This document shows, piece after piece, positions 1 through 6,116 of a DNA stretch of 9,822 nucleotides. The notes below the pieces were generated by a model, which saw only the letters and a list, made by a program, of their open reading frames with translations, was not told the DNA's origin and did not search any database. A program made the position numbers and the translations under genes. This stretch comes from Verrucomicrobiales bacterium (lineage in GTDB: Bacteria > Verrucomicrobiota > Verrucomicrobiia > Verrucomicrobiales > Akkermansiaceae). The stretch spans positions 1,297 to 11,118 of the forward strand of contig DMYM01000286.1 in the NCBI GenBank assembly GCA_003483645.1. The letters run 5' to 3'. The first letter of the stretch is position 1; the number at the start of each line of letters is the position of its first letter.

Positions 1-1
1 T

Positions 2-517
2 CTGATTGAATCACTGCGTGCGTTGAAGAAAAGCCGCCGCAAGCCGGCCTACGATTTCTACGGCGTCTTCACCGTGCAGGAAGAAGTGGGTCTGCGGGGA
101 GCGCATGCCTCGACCCTTGAGATCCAGCCTGATTTCAGTTTCGGATTGGATACCACCATTGCCTACGACGTCCCGGATTCAAAGCCCCAGGAGCAGTGCA
201 CCAGGCTGGGCGGTGGGGTGGGTATCAAGATCATGGATTCCTCCGTGATCTGTGACTATCGCATGGTGGAATTCATGAAATCGGTGGCGACCGCCAAGAA
301 GATCCGCTGGCAGCCGGAAATCCTTCGGGCCGGGGGAACGGACACCGCTTCACTGCAGAAGATGACGGCGGGAGGATCGATTGCGGGAGCAATCTCCCTG
401 CCGACGCGTCACATCCACCAGGTGATCGAAATGTGCCACAAGCAGGACATTGCGCATGCCATCAAGCTGATGGCGGCTTGCGTGTGCGAACTCGACAAGC
501 ACGAGTGGGCGTTTTGA
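2..517 (+). CDS. M42-family metallo-aminopeptidase, C-terminal part (5' end outside window)
   Basis: This is the last 171 codons of a cytosolic dinuclear-metal aminopeptidase of the M42 (glutamyl/tetrahedral aminopeptidase, 'cellulase M') family. Members are usually about 340-360 residues, so roughly half is missing upstream. The frame is open from base 2. An internal TTG at 23 is not the start, because conserved family sequence continues across it. Visible motifs are VQEEVGLRGA, with the adjacent glutamates at 80-85 (general base and metal ligand); the ligand aspartate in GLDTTIAYD at 149-151; and PTRHIHQ, whose second His (416-418) matches the family's last metal ligand. The N-terminal His and the bridging Asp lie outside the window. 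M42 enzymes usually form dodecameric shells that trim short peptides. The stop TGA is at 515-517. The gene converges on the minus-strand gene at 604-831, and no clear terminator is seen in the 86 bp between them. Family assignment is firm; specificity is unknown. Confidence 0.9.
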   Translation: MIESLRALKKSRRKPAYDFYGVFTVQEEVGLRGAHASTLEIQPDFSFGLDTTIAYDVPDSKPQEQCTRLGGGVGIKIMDSSVICDYRMVEFMKSVATAKKIRWQPEILRAGGTDTASLQKMTAGGSIAGAISLPTRHIHQVIEMCHKQDIAHAIKLMAACVCELDKHEWAF

Positions 518-603
518 TCCTGAAGTCTGAAGGTTCGATTCCGGAGATCAAGGCTCCATCACGTGAGGCACTCCGGGAGTCTGGAGGGCCCGACTTGGTG
601 CCC

Positions 604-831
604 CTACCCCACTTTTCGCCGGGTGGCAAAGAAGAGCAGGGCGAGACCACCCAGACCGGCGAGGAGGGTTGCGGTGGGTTCCGGAATCATGGAAGAGGGG
701 CCCTTGGAGCGCTCTGATTCGACAGGTTTGGCACCGGTATCAGGGGCTGGGGGACTGCTCTCCGGGGGAGATTCAGCAAATGCGCCCATGGAAGTCCAGA
801 AGAGGGCACAGATGAGGAGGATTGAGCGCAT
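604..831 (-). CDS. Minimal PEP-CTERM sorting-signal protein, 75 aa
   Basis: This tiny exported protein is recognisable only by its sorting signals. Residues 1-19 are a Sec signal peptide: MRS, a hydrophobic core LLICALFW, and a GAFA|ES cleavage site. Residues 20-48 are a low-complexity linker rich in Pro, Ser and Glu with no fold that I recognise. Residues 49-75 are a textbook PEP-CTERM tail: IPEPTAT (P50-E51-P52), a transmembrane stretch (about 55-69), then a basic end, RRK at 71-73. In PEP-CTERM/exosortase systems this tail is processed by an exosortase at the inner membrane, and the protein is passed to the envelope or exopolysaccharide matrix. After both cuts only about 30 residues would remain. 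The start is ATG (complement of 829-831) and the stop is TAG (complement of 604-606). There is no Shine-Dalgarno upstream; a small inverted repeat (842-870) sits just ahead of the start. The order signal peptide, linker, PEP tail is very unlikely by chance, so I prefer this frame over the plus-strand ORFs covering the same bases. No exosortase is in the window. Confidence 0.77.
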   Translation of the reverse strand: MRSILLICALFWTSMGAFAESPPESSPPAPDTGAKPVESERSKGPSSMIPEPTATLLAGLGGLALLFFATRRKVG

Positions 832-841
832 GTAGCCAAGT

Positions 842-870
842 ATCGAGTGCGTGCTCGATGGGGAACGAGC
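842..870. repeat. Overlapping inverted repeats upstream of the PEP-CTERM gene
   Basis: ATCGAG (842-847) and CTCGAT (854-859) form a perfect 6-bp inverted repeat with a 6-nt spacer. The second arm overlaps GCTCG (853-857), which can instead pair with CGAGC (866-870). The two hairpins share the middle arm and so exclude one another. On the minus strand the cluster lies 10 to 39 nt upstream of the start codon of the PEP-CTERM gene, so it would be in its leader RNA or act as an operator. The stems are short and could be chance. Confidence 0.4.
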
Positions 871-1090
871 TTAGTATCAGATCAGGCAGCCGATGCGATG
901 CAAAATACACCTTCTTTTTTGAATTTGGCAGAAATCTATTTTTTTGAAGGATCAAAACTCAAGAAATCAGGGAGAAAGATTCTAACAAAAGCTCTGAGAG
1001 GAGACTGAGCGGAGATCTTTTTGGAAAATGGGGGTAAGAGAGCGAACGATGGCAGGCGCGTCATTTTTTTGGACCGGATTTGGGTAACAA

Positions 1091-1120
1091 GCCACTTGTT
1101 AGAAAGTGGCCTCTGAGGCC
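1091..1120. repeat. Two overlapping inverted repeats upstream of nrdB
   Basis: GCCACTT (1091-1097) and AAGTGGC (1104-1110) form a perfect 7-bp inverted repeat around a 6-nt spacer. The last three bases are shared with a second near-perfect palindrome, GGCCTCTGAGGCC (1108-1120), which has 6-bp arms around one central base. There is no T-tract after either, so neither is an intrinsic terminator. They lie about 60-90 bp upstream of the NrdR-like boxes. They could be an upstream regulator site or a structured RNA; nothing in the sequence decides this. Confidence 0.45.
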
Positions 1121-1181
1121 TGAATTGTCTGGATCGGGGGACTCGCAAGTAAAAAGTGGAACTGCTGCTAATTCCGCAAAA

Positions 1182-1229
1182 GCACAACATGTAGTATTGT
1201 CAATAATTTGATCATACAATATGGACAAG
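1182..1229 (+). promoter_or_regulatory. Tandem NrdR-box-like operator of nrdBA
   Basis: NrdR is the ATP/dATP-sensing repressor of bacterial ribonucleotide reductase genes. It binds paired 16-bp boxes with consensus acaCwAtATaTwGtgt. Box 1 at 1182-1197 (GCACAACATGTAGTAT) fits 12 of 16 positions, including all of the strongly conserved ones. Box 2 at 1214-1229 has a near-perfect left half (ATACAATAT) and a poor right half. The box starts are 32 bp apart, about three helical turns, which is the spacing reported for such pairs. Their position between the intergenic stretch and nrdB, on top of a possible promoter, fits repression of the operon when dATP is plentiful. The nrdR gene itself is not in the window. 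The match was made by eye, and box 2 is weak. Confidence 0.52.
1197..1225 (+). promoter_or_regulatory. nrdB: Possible sigma-70-type promoter for nrdBA
   Basis: TTGTCA (1197-1202, one mismatch to TTGACA) is followed after 17 bp by TATGGA (1220-1225), a poor -10 element. A better -10-like hexamer, TACAAT (1215-1220), overlaps it but has no -35 at a good distance. Either choice would be covered by the NrdR-like boxes, as expected for repression, and would give a 5' leader of roughly 115-125 nt before the nrdB ATG. A second -35-like hexamer, TTGACT (1236-1241), has no good partner. Confidence 0.3.
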
Positions 1230-1349
1230 ATTCCGTTGACTGAGGGAGAGCTTGCATCTTAGTCTCCCCCTCGCTGCACCGGCCCGCAGAAATACTTCGG
1301 AAACATAAAATAACTACTCAAACTGGGTAACTTTACTCTCTCACATAGC

Positions 1350-2447
1350 ATGTCTGAAACCACTACTGTTCAAATCGGGAACCGGACCTTCGTTCTCGAC
1401 CGGAAGAAAGCGGAAGAGGCTTTCGCGGCCAAGCGGGTCATCAACGGTAAGGACTCCATGTTCTTCAACATTCTGCCGCTGAAGTACCAGTGGGCCTATG
1501 ACCTCTACAAGACGATGAAGAGCAATCATTGGGAGCCGGAGGATATCCCAATGCAGAAGGACGTGGAACAGTGGCGTGGAATGGAGGAGATCACGGACGT
1601 GGAGCGGTGGATCATCAAGATGGGGATCGGCTACTTTTCGGCGGCAGAAGGGATCGTGGGGGACAACATCCTGCACGTGGTACGCGAACTGGTGACCGCG
1701 CCCGAACTCAAGCTGGTTCTCGGCCGGCATGCGCATGAGGAGAACATTCACGCCGACTCGCTGGTCTACATGATCTCCTCCCTGGGGTTGAACCCGCACG
1801 AGTGCGAGGCCATGTTCGAGGATATCCCGGCCATCACGGCCAAGAACAATTTCCTGGTCACCAACAGCCGTGGTATGCGGCGTGATATCGATCTGAGCCT
1901 CACCGAGAACAAGCAGGCCCTGGCCAAGAACATGTTCATGTTCGGTCAGGTGATGGAAGGCACGCAGTTCTACGGGCTCTTCGGCATGATCCTGAGCCTC
2001 TACCGCCAGAACAAGTTTCCGGGGATCGGACAGATGTTCCGTTACACCCTGCGCGATGAGTCAAATCACATCGACCTCCTGCGCCAACTTCTCAATGAAC
2101 TGGTGGTGGAGAACCCCGACATCTGGACGGAAGAGTTCCGCGACGACCTGCGCGAAACCATGCGCCAGGGGATCGACCTTGAGAAGCAGTTCATTCGTGA
2201 CTGCCTGCCGGTCGCCGCGGTGGGGCTCAATGCATCCGACTTTGAGCAGTATATCGACTACATCGGTGACCGCCGCCTGGTGAACTGCCGTCTCGATCCT
2301 CTCCAAGATAATGTTTCCAATCCGTTCCCCTGGCTTGCCGAGATGATGGACATCAAGAAGGAGCAGAACTTCTTTGAAGGTCGCGTCACGGAATACCGGA
2401 AGTCCTCCGCGCTGGAGCACTCAGGTTATAATGACGATGAACTGTAA
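1350..2447 (+). CDS. nrdB: Class I ribonucleotide reductase small subunit, tyrosine-free (subclass Ic-like) NrdB
   Basis: NrdB is the R2 radical-generating subunit of aerobic ribonucleotide reductase. It supplies the radical that NrdA uses to turn ribonucleoside diphosphates into deoxyribonucleotides in the cytosol. At 365 aa it has normal length. All six metal ligands are visible: E100 (FSAAEGIV), E131 and H134 (HEENIH), E203 (QVMEGTQFYG), and E237 and H240 (RDESNH). W61 (NHWEPED) matches the tryptophan of the electron-transfer path (E. coli W48). The radical-bearing tyrosine normally lies four residues after the first His ligand (E. coli Y122). Here that residue is L138. The same position is Phe in Chlamydia trachomatis R2, which uses a Mn/Fe cofactor instead of a tyrosyl radical, so this protein probably belongs to that subclass. 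The tail ends in SGYNDDEL, with Y360 and acidic residues for docking to NrdA. The start ATG has no Shine-Dalgarno. The gene precedes nrdA in an apparent operon. Confidence 0.95.
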   Translation: MSETTTVQIGNRTFVLDRKKAEEAFAAKRVINGKDSMFFNILPLKYQWAYDLYKTMKSNHWEPEDIPMQKDVEQWRGMEEITDVERWIIKMGIGYFSAAEGIVGDNILHVVRELVTAPELKLVLGRHAHEENIHADSLVYMISSLGLNPHECEAMFEDIPAITAKNNFLVTNSRGMRRDIDLSLTENKQALAKNMFMFGQVMEGTQFYGLFGMILSLYRQNKFPGIGQMFRYTLRDESNHIDLLRQLLNELVVENPDIWTEEFRDDLRETMRQGIDLEKQFIRDCLPVAAVGLNASDFEQYIDYIGDRRLVNCRLDPLQDNVSNPFPWLAEMMDIKKEQNFFEGRVTEYRKSSALEHSGYNDDEL

Positions 2448-2642
2448 GTGTGGTTGACCCGGGGGAGGAGTATTCGGTGTCTGGTGGAATCAAGAATCGC
2501 TGTGCCGCCGACCTGAGTAGCCAACCCTCCCTGCATGCCAGCAAGCCAATGGTAGTCCTCTGCCCCCATCCCGATCACTGAGCCCTGCCTCCGATTTCCT
2601 GCCTCCACCCTTACTCAAGACTCTACCCCTCCAAGACCCATT
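2448..2642 (+). other. nrdB-nrdA intergenic gap, pyrimidine-rich before the nrdA start
   Basis: This is 195 bp between two genes that should be co-transcribed, unusually long for an operon junction. I see no gene, no terminator (no GC stem followed by T-tract) and no second NrdR-like box. TTGACC at 2453-2458 resembles a -35 but has no good -10. The last 60 bases are strongly pyrimidine-biased on the plus strand (runs such as CCTGCCTCCACCC and CTCTACCCCTCC) and carry no Shine-Dalgarno before the nrdA ATG. An internal promoter or a translation-enhancing leader is possible but unproven. Confidence 0.4.
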
Positions 2643-5600
2643 ATGTACAGATCCATTACTCTGGAAGAAGACATCGCCCTGAAGCAGGTCATTGCGAGCC
2701 GTCACGGTGATGAGGCGAGTTGCCAGCGGTTCAACTGGCGCGATTCGCTGGAAACCGAGCACCGTGCTCCCATCCCGGAAATCATCGTAACCCGTGCGGC
2801 GGGCGAAGTGGAATTCTCGCTCGCCGACGTGGCGGATACCATCGGGGAGGCCCTCACCGACCTGTTGCTCTCCCGCAAGGAGCAGGAAGATCGCATCTAC
2901 AATGACGAAAACCGCAACTTCGTGACCGGAGTGGCCTTCAGCGTGGCCAAGAGTCTCATGCAGCAGGTGCAGCGGGGCGGTGCAATCAAGCTGAGCCAGA
3001 ATGATCTCTACCTCCTGATCGAGAAGGCCCTTATCGAGAATGACGCGCACGACGTGGCCAAGTCCCTGGTCTTCACGAGGAGTTACCAGAAGAACGGTGA
3101 GATCGTAGTCAGCGAAGACCTGCATCTCATGCCGGTGCGTCTCATCCGCCGCAACGGTAACGTGGTTCCCTGGAGCGAAACCAAGATTGAGACCGCTGTG
3201 CGCAAGGCCTTCCTCGACCTGCGCAAGGATCCGGAGCCAGCGATGCGGATTGCCCACGGGGTGACCCAGAGGGTGCGGGCAGGTGATTCTGCATTCGTGC
3301 ACATTGAGGATGTCCAGGATCTGGTGGAGGAGGAGTTGGGCAGGCAGGGCCAGTTCGAGGTGATGCGGGCCTACATGTCCTACCGGATACAACGGGCGGA
3401 GGCGCGCAAGCTGCACCAGGCGGAGTCCGCCGAGGATCCCAATCAGGATTCCATGGTGGTGGTCACCCGGGAGAATGGACAAAGCGACTTCTGGGACGGA
3501 ACGGAACTCAAGAAGCGCATTCGGTTCAGCATGATTGGCCTCGATCTCTGCCTGAGTGAAGAGGAGATCGAACTCGAGCTGCGGCGTTCCATCGGGTCCG
3601 AGATTTCGGAAGTTGAGCTGCAGCGTACGGTCATCCTCAATGCCAAATCTCTCATCGAGAGAGATGCTGATTTTGCCAAGTTCGCGGCGCGCATCCTGCT
3701 CAGTTATATCTACGAGGAGGTTCTTGACTGGTCGATCCAGCAGGACGGAATTGCAGCTCTCAAGGCCGCTCACCAGGAGCAGTTCAAGCGTTATCTGAAG
3801 CACGGGGCAGCCATCAAGAGGATCAGCCCGGAACTGTTGGAGCGCTTTGATCTCGATCGTCTGGCGGACGCCTTCGATCCCTCCGCTGACCTGGACTTCG
3901 ATTACCTCGGGATCCAGACCCTCTACGATCGCTACCTCATCGTGGACAAGACCGCCGCCAAACCGCGCCGCATTGAGACTCCACAGTTCTTCTGGATGCG
4001 GGTTGCGATGGGGCTCTTCAAGGCTGAGGAACACAATCGCGAGGAGTGGGTCGTGAGACTCTATCAACTCTACAAGGGGCGCCGCTTCTGCTCCTCCACG
4101 CCCACCCTCTTCAACTCGGGAACGCTGCACTCCCAGCTCTCCTCCTGCTATCTCTACAAGGTGGACGATTCCATCGAGTCGATCATGCTGCGCGGGATCT
4201 CCGAGAATGCCTTCCTCTCCAAGTGGGCGGGTGGCCTGGGTGGTTCGTGGACAAGCGTGCGCGGCACGGGTGCCTACATCCAGGGCACCAATGGCGAAAG
4301 CCAGGGGGTCATCCCCTTCCTCAAGCTGCACAACGATCAACTGGTGGCAGTGAACCAGGGTGGCAAGCGCCGCGGATCAGGCTGTGCCTACCTGGAAAGC
4401 TGGCATAACGATATCGAGGACTTCCTTGAGCTGCGGGTGAATACCGGCGACGAGCGACGGCGCACGCACGACATGAACACCGCGAACTGGATTCCGGATC
4501 TTTTCATGAAGCGCATGGAATCGCGGCAGGATTGGACCCTTCTGCGCGCCAACGAGTGCCCCGATCTGCACGGTCTTTACGGCAAGGCCTTTGAGCAGCG
4601 TTACCTGGAGTACGAGGCGATGGCTGCGGAGGGCAAGATCTGGAGTCGCAGGCTGCCTGCCATCGAGCTCTGGAAGAAAATGCTCAAGATGCTCTTTGAA
4701 ACGGGGCATCCCTGGATCACCTTCAAGGATCCCTGCAACCTGCGCAGTCCCCAGGACCACGTGGGCGTGATCCACTCCTCCAACCTCTGTACGGAGATCA
4801 CACTCAATACCAGTGATGAAGAAACCGCGGTGTGCAACCTTGGTTCGGTGGTGCTCGATACACACGTGACCAAGGACGGGATGCTCGATCACGAGATGCT
4901 GCGCGAGACCATTACGGTGGCCATCCGGGCGCTGGACAATGTGATCGACATCAACTTCTACCCGACTGACGCGGCTTGCACCGCTAACAGCCGGCACCGT
5001 CCGATCGGTCTGGGCGTGATGGGCCTGCAGAATGCCCTCTTCAAGAAGGATCTCTCCTTTGCCAGCGAGGAAGCGGTGAACTTCAACGACGAGTTCATGG
5101 AAGCCGTTGCCTACTATGCCTACGGGGCGTCCAGCGACCTGGCGGCCGAGCGTGGCACCTATTCGACCTATCGCGGTTCGAAGTGGGATCGCGGCATCCT
5201 CCCGCAGGATTCCCTCGACATCCTCGAGGACGAGCGCGGCGAAGAGGTCACCGTGCCGCGGGGTGGCAAGATGGACTGGCGGCCCGTGCGGGACAAGATC
5301 CTCAAGCATGGCATGCGCAATTCCAACGTGCTGGCCATCGCCCCGACCGCCACGATCTCGAATATCATGGGAACCACCCCGTGCATCGAGCCGAACTACA
5401 AGAACCTCTTCGTGAAGAGCAACCTGAGCGGTGATTTCACGGTCCTGAACCGGCAACTCGTTCAGGACCTGAAGAAGGAGAGCCTCTGGACCTCTGACAT
5501 GCTCGACCAGCTCAAGTACTTCGACGGAGAGCTGAGGGACATCGATGAGATTCCCGATCAGCTCAAGCAGAAGCACCTCACGGTCTTCGGGATCGACTTC

Positions 5601-5915
5601 CGGTTCATCGTCGATGCCGCCTCCCGCCGGCAGAAGTGGATCGACCAGAGTCAGAGCGTGAACCTCTTCCTGGCGGAACCGGACATGAAGGCCCTCAGCC
5701 ACATGTACCGGCACGCCTGGCGCGCCGGGCTCAAGACCACCTACTACCTGCGTACCCTGCAGGCCAGCAACATCGAGAAGGCCACCGTGCAGGTGAAGAA
5801 GGACGACGTGCCGCAGGAGGGCGCATCCGAGAGAGAGATCTACACTCCTGAAGAGCAGCACGCCTGTTCCATCGAAGCCATGATGAATGGCGGGGAATGC
5901 GAAGCGTGCCAGTAA
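2643..5915 (+). CDS. nrdA: Class I ribonucleotide reductase large subunit with three N-terminal ATP-cone-like modules, NrdA
   Basis: NrdA is the catalytic and allosteric R1 subunit and partner of NrdB; it reduces ribonucleoside diphosphates to deoxy forms. At 1090 aa it is far longer than E. coli NrdA (about 760), and the excess is at the N-terminus. Residues about 47-150 and 271-365 resemble degenerate ATP cones. Residues 164-256 are a canonical one (RLIRRNGNVVPWSETKIETA). ATP cones bind ATP or dATP and set overall activity. The barrel has every catalytic residue: C502 (SSCYLY) and C731 (AVCNLG) as the reducible pair; N714, C716 and E718 in SNLCTEIT, with C716 the thiyl radical site; and Y1034-Y1035 (TTYYLR) for radical transfer. 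The tail CEACQ (C1086, C1089) is the thioredoxin-type reductant shuttle. Chlamydial R1 also has a long N-terminal extension, in keeping with the tyrosine-free NrdB. The ATG at 2643 has no Shine-Dalgarno. A strong terminator lies about 30 bp downstream. Confidence 0.96.
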   Translation: MYRSITLEEDIALKQVIASRHGDEASCQRFNWRDSLETEHRAPIPEIIVTRAAGEVEFSLADVADTIGEALTDLLLSRKEQEDRIYNDENRNFVTGVAFSVAKSLMQQVQRGGAIKLSQNDLYLLIEKALIENDAHDVAKSLVFTRSYQKNGEIVVSEDLHLMPVRLIRRNGNVVPWSETKIETAVRKAFLDLRKDPEPAMRIAHGVTQRVRAGDSAFVHIEDVQDLVEEELGRQGQFEVMRAYMSYRIQRAEARKLHQAESAEDPNQDSMVVVTRENGQSDFWDGTELKKRIRFSMIGLDLCLSEEEIELELRRSIGSEISEVELQRTVILNAKSLIERDADFAKFAARILLSYIYEEVLDWSIQQDGIAALKAAHQEQFKRYLKHGAAIKRISPELLERFDLDRLADAFDPSADLDFDYLGIQTLYDRYLIVDKTAAKPRRIETPQFFWMRVAMGLFKAEEHNREEWVVRLYQLYKGRRFCSSTPTLFNSGTLHSQLSSCYLYKVDDSIESIMLRGISENAFLSKWAGGLGGSWTSVRGTGAYIQGTNGESQGVIPFLKLHNDQLVAVNQGGKRRGSGCAYLESWHNDIEDFLELRVNTGDERRRTHDMNTANWIPDLFMKRMESRQDWTLLRANECPDLHGLYGKAFEQRYLEYEAMAAEGKIWSRRLPAIELWKKMLKMLFETGHPWITFKDPCNLRSPQDHVGVIHSSNLCTEITLNTSDEETAVCNLGSVVLDTHVTKDGMLDHEMLRETITVAIRALDNVIDINFYPTDAACTANSRHRPIGLGVMGLQNALFKKDLSFASEEAVNFNDEFMEAVAYYAYGASSDLAAERGTYSTYRGSKWDRGILPQDSLDILEDERGEEVTVPRGGKMDWRPVRDKILKHGMRNSNVLAIAPTATISNIMGTTPCIEPNYKNLFVKSNLSGDFTVLNRQLVQDLKKESLWTSDMLDQLKYFDGELRDIDEIPDQLKQKHLTVFGIDFRFIVDAASRRQKWIDQSQSVNLFLAEPDMKALSHMYRHAWRAGLKTTYYLRTLQASNIEKATVQVKKDDVPQEGASEREIYTPEEQHACSIEAMMNGGECEACQ

Positions 5916-5944
5916 GGAGGATTTCAATTCCAGCCTGAATCGAG

Positions 5945-5984
5945 CCACAACCCATGCCGATCCCGGCATGGGTTGTGGGTTTTT
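5945..5984 (+). terminator. Intrinsic terminator of the nrdBA operon
   Basis: A perfect 15-bp stem pairs 5945-5959 (CCACAACCCATGCCG) with 5964-5978 around a 4-nt loop ATCC, followed by G and five T (5980-5984). It begins 30 bp after the nrdA stop and separates the ribonucleotide reductase operon from the sulfatase gene. There is no matching A-tract on the left side, so it should act on plus-strand transcription only. Confidence 0.92.
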
Positions 5985-6068
5985 CAGGGTCCGGGGAGAG
6001 TTGCTTTTCGGTCCGCATGCCTGGCCAGGAGGGCCAACAACGGGGACGGACGGCGATCCAGTCGCGGC

Positions 6069-6097
6069 TTGCAGCCCGCACGGGTCCTGCCTTTAAT
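6069..6097 (+). promoter_or_regulatory. Possible promoter of the sulfatase/DUF4432 unit
   Basis: TTGCAG (6069-6074) and TTTAAT (6092-6097, five of six matches to TATAAT) are separated by exactly 17 bp. Transcription would start near 6104, giving a leader of only about 13 nt before the sulfatase ATG at 6117. It lies after the nrdBA terminator, where a new promoter is needed. The -35 is weak (three of six). Confidence 0.38.
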
Positions 6098-6116
6098 TTC
6101 TTCCTCCCCGTTTGTG

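Larger units (their letters stand above)
832..1181. other. Non-coding intergenic stretch, AT-richer than flanks
   Basis: There is no convincing gene here. The open frames present (for example 936-1190 on the minus strand) lack recognisable domains, a signal sequence or a ribosome-binding site. Base use differs from the flanking genes: there are several T-tracts, including six T at 915-920 and seven T at 939-945. The stretch should hold the promoter of the minus-strand PEP-CTERM gene, but I could not find a convincing -35/-10 pair. Two inverted-repeat clusters (842-870 and 1091-1120) are listed separately. A small RNA or leader cannot be excluded, but nothing proves one. Confidence 0.5.

Noticed and set aside
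532..542. GGTTCGATTCC, which looks like a tRNA T-arm
   Set aside because: The flanking bases do not make a 5-bp T-stem, there is no acceptor stem or anticodon arm, and the upstream bases are M42 coding sequence.
433..835. Plus-strand open frames at 433-717 and 563-835
   Set aside because: They overlap the end of the M42 gene and the PEP-CTERM gene and their products show no domain. The minus-strand frame has signal peptide, linker and PEP tail in the right order.
936..1190. 84-codon open frame on the minus strand
   Set aside because: No domain, no signal peptide, no ribosome-binding site. It covers the AT-rich regulatory region and inverted repeats.
2490..4340. 616-codon open frame on the minus strand, antisense to nrdA
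   Set aside because: It lies wholly opposite strongly conserved nrdA coding sequence, and its product (rich in His, Leu, Gly, Val) has no recognisable motif. Long antisense frames are a by-product of GC-rich codon use.
4377..5969. 530-codon open frame on the minus strand, antisense to nrdA
   Set aside because: It is opposite the NrdA catalytic barrel and runs into the terminator hairpin. It shows no domain or start context.
5973..6116. Upstream extension of the sulfatase frame to 5973
   Set aside because: It would begin inside the nrdA terminator stem and bury the signal peptide behind 48 unrelated residues. ATG 6117 fits better.
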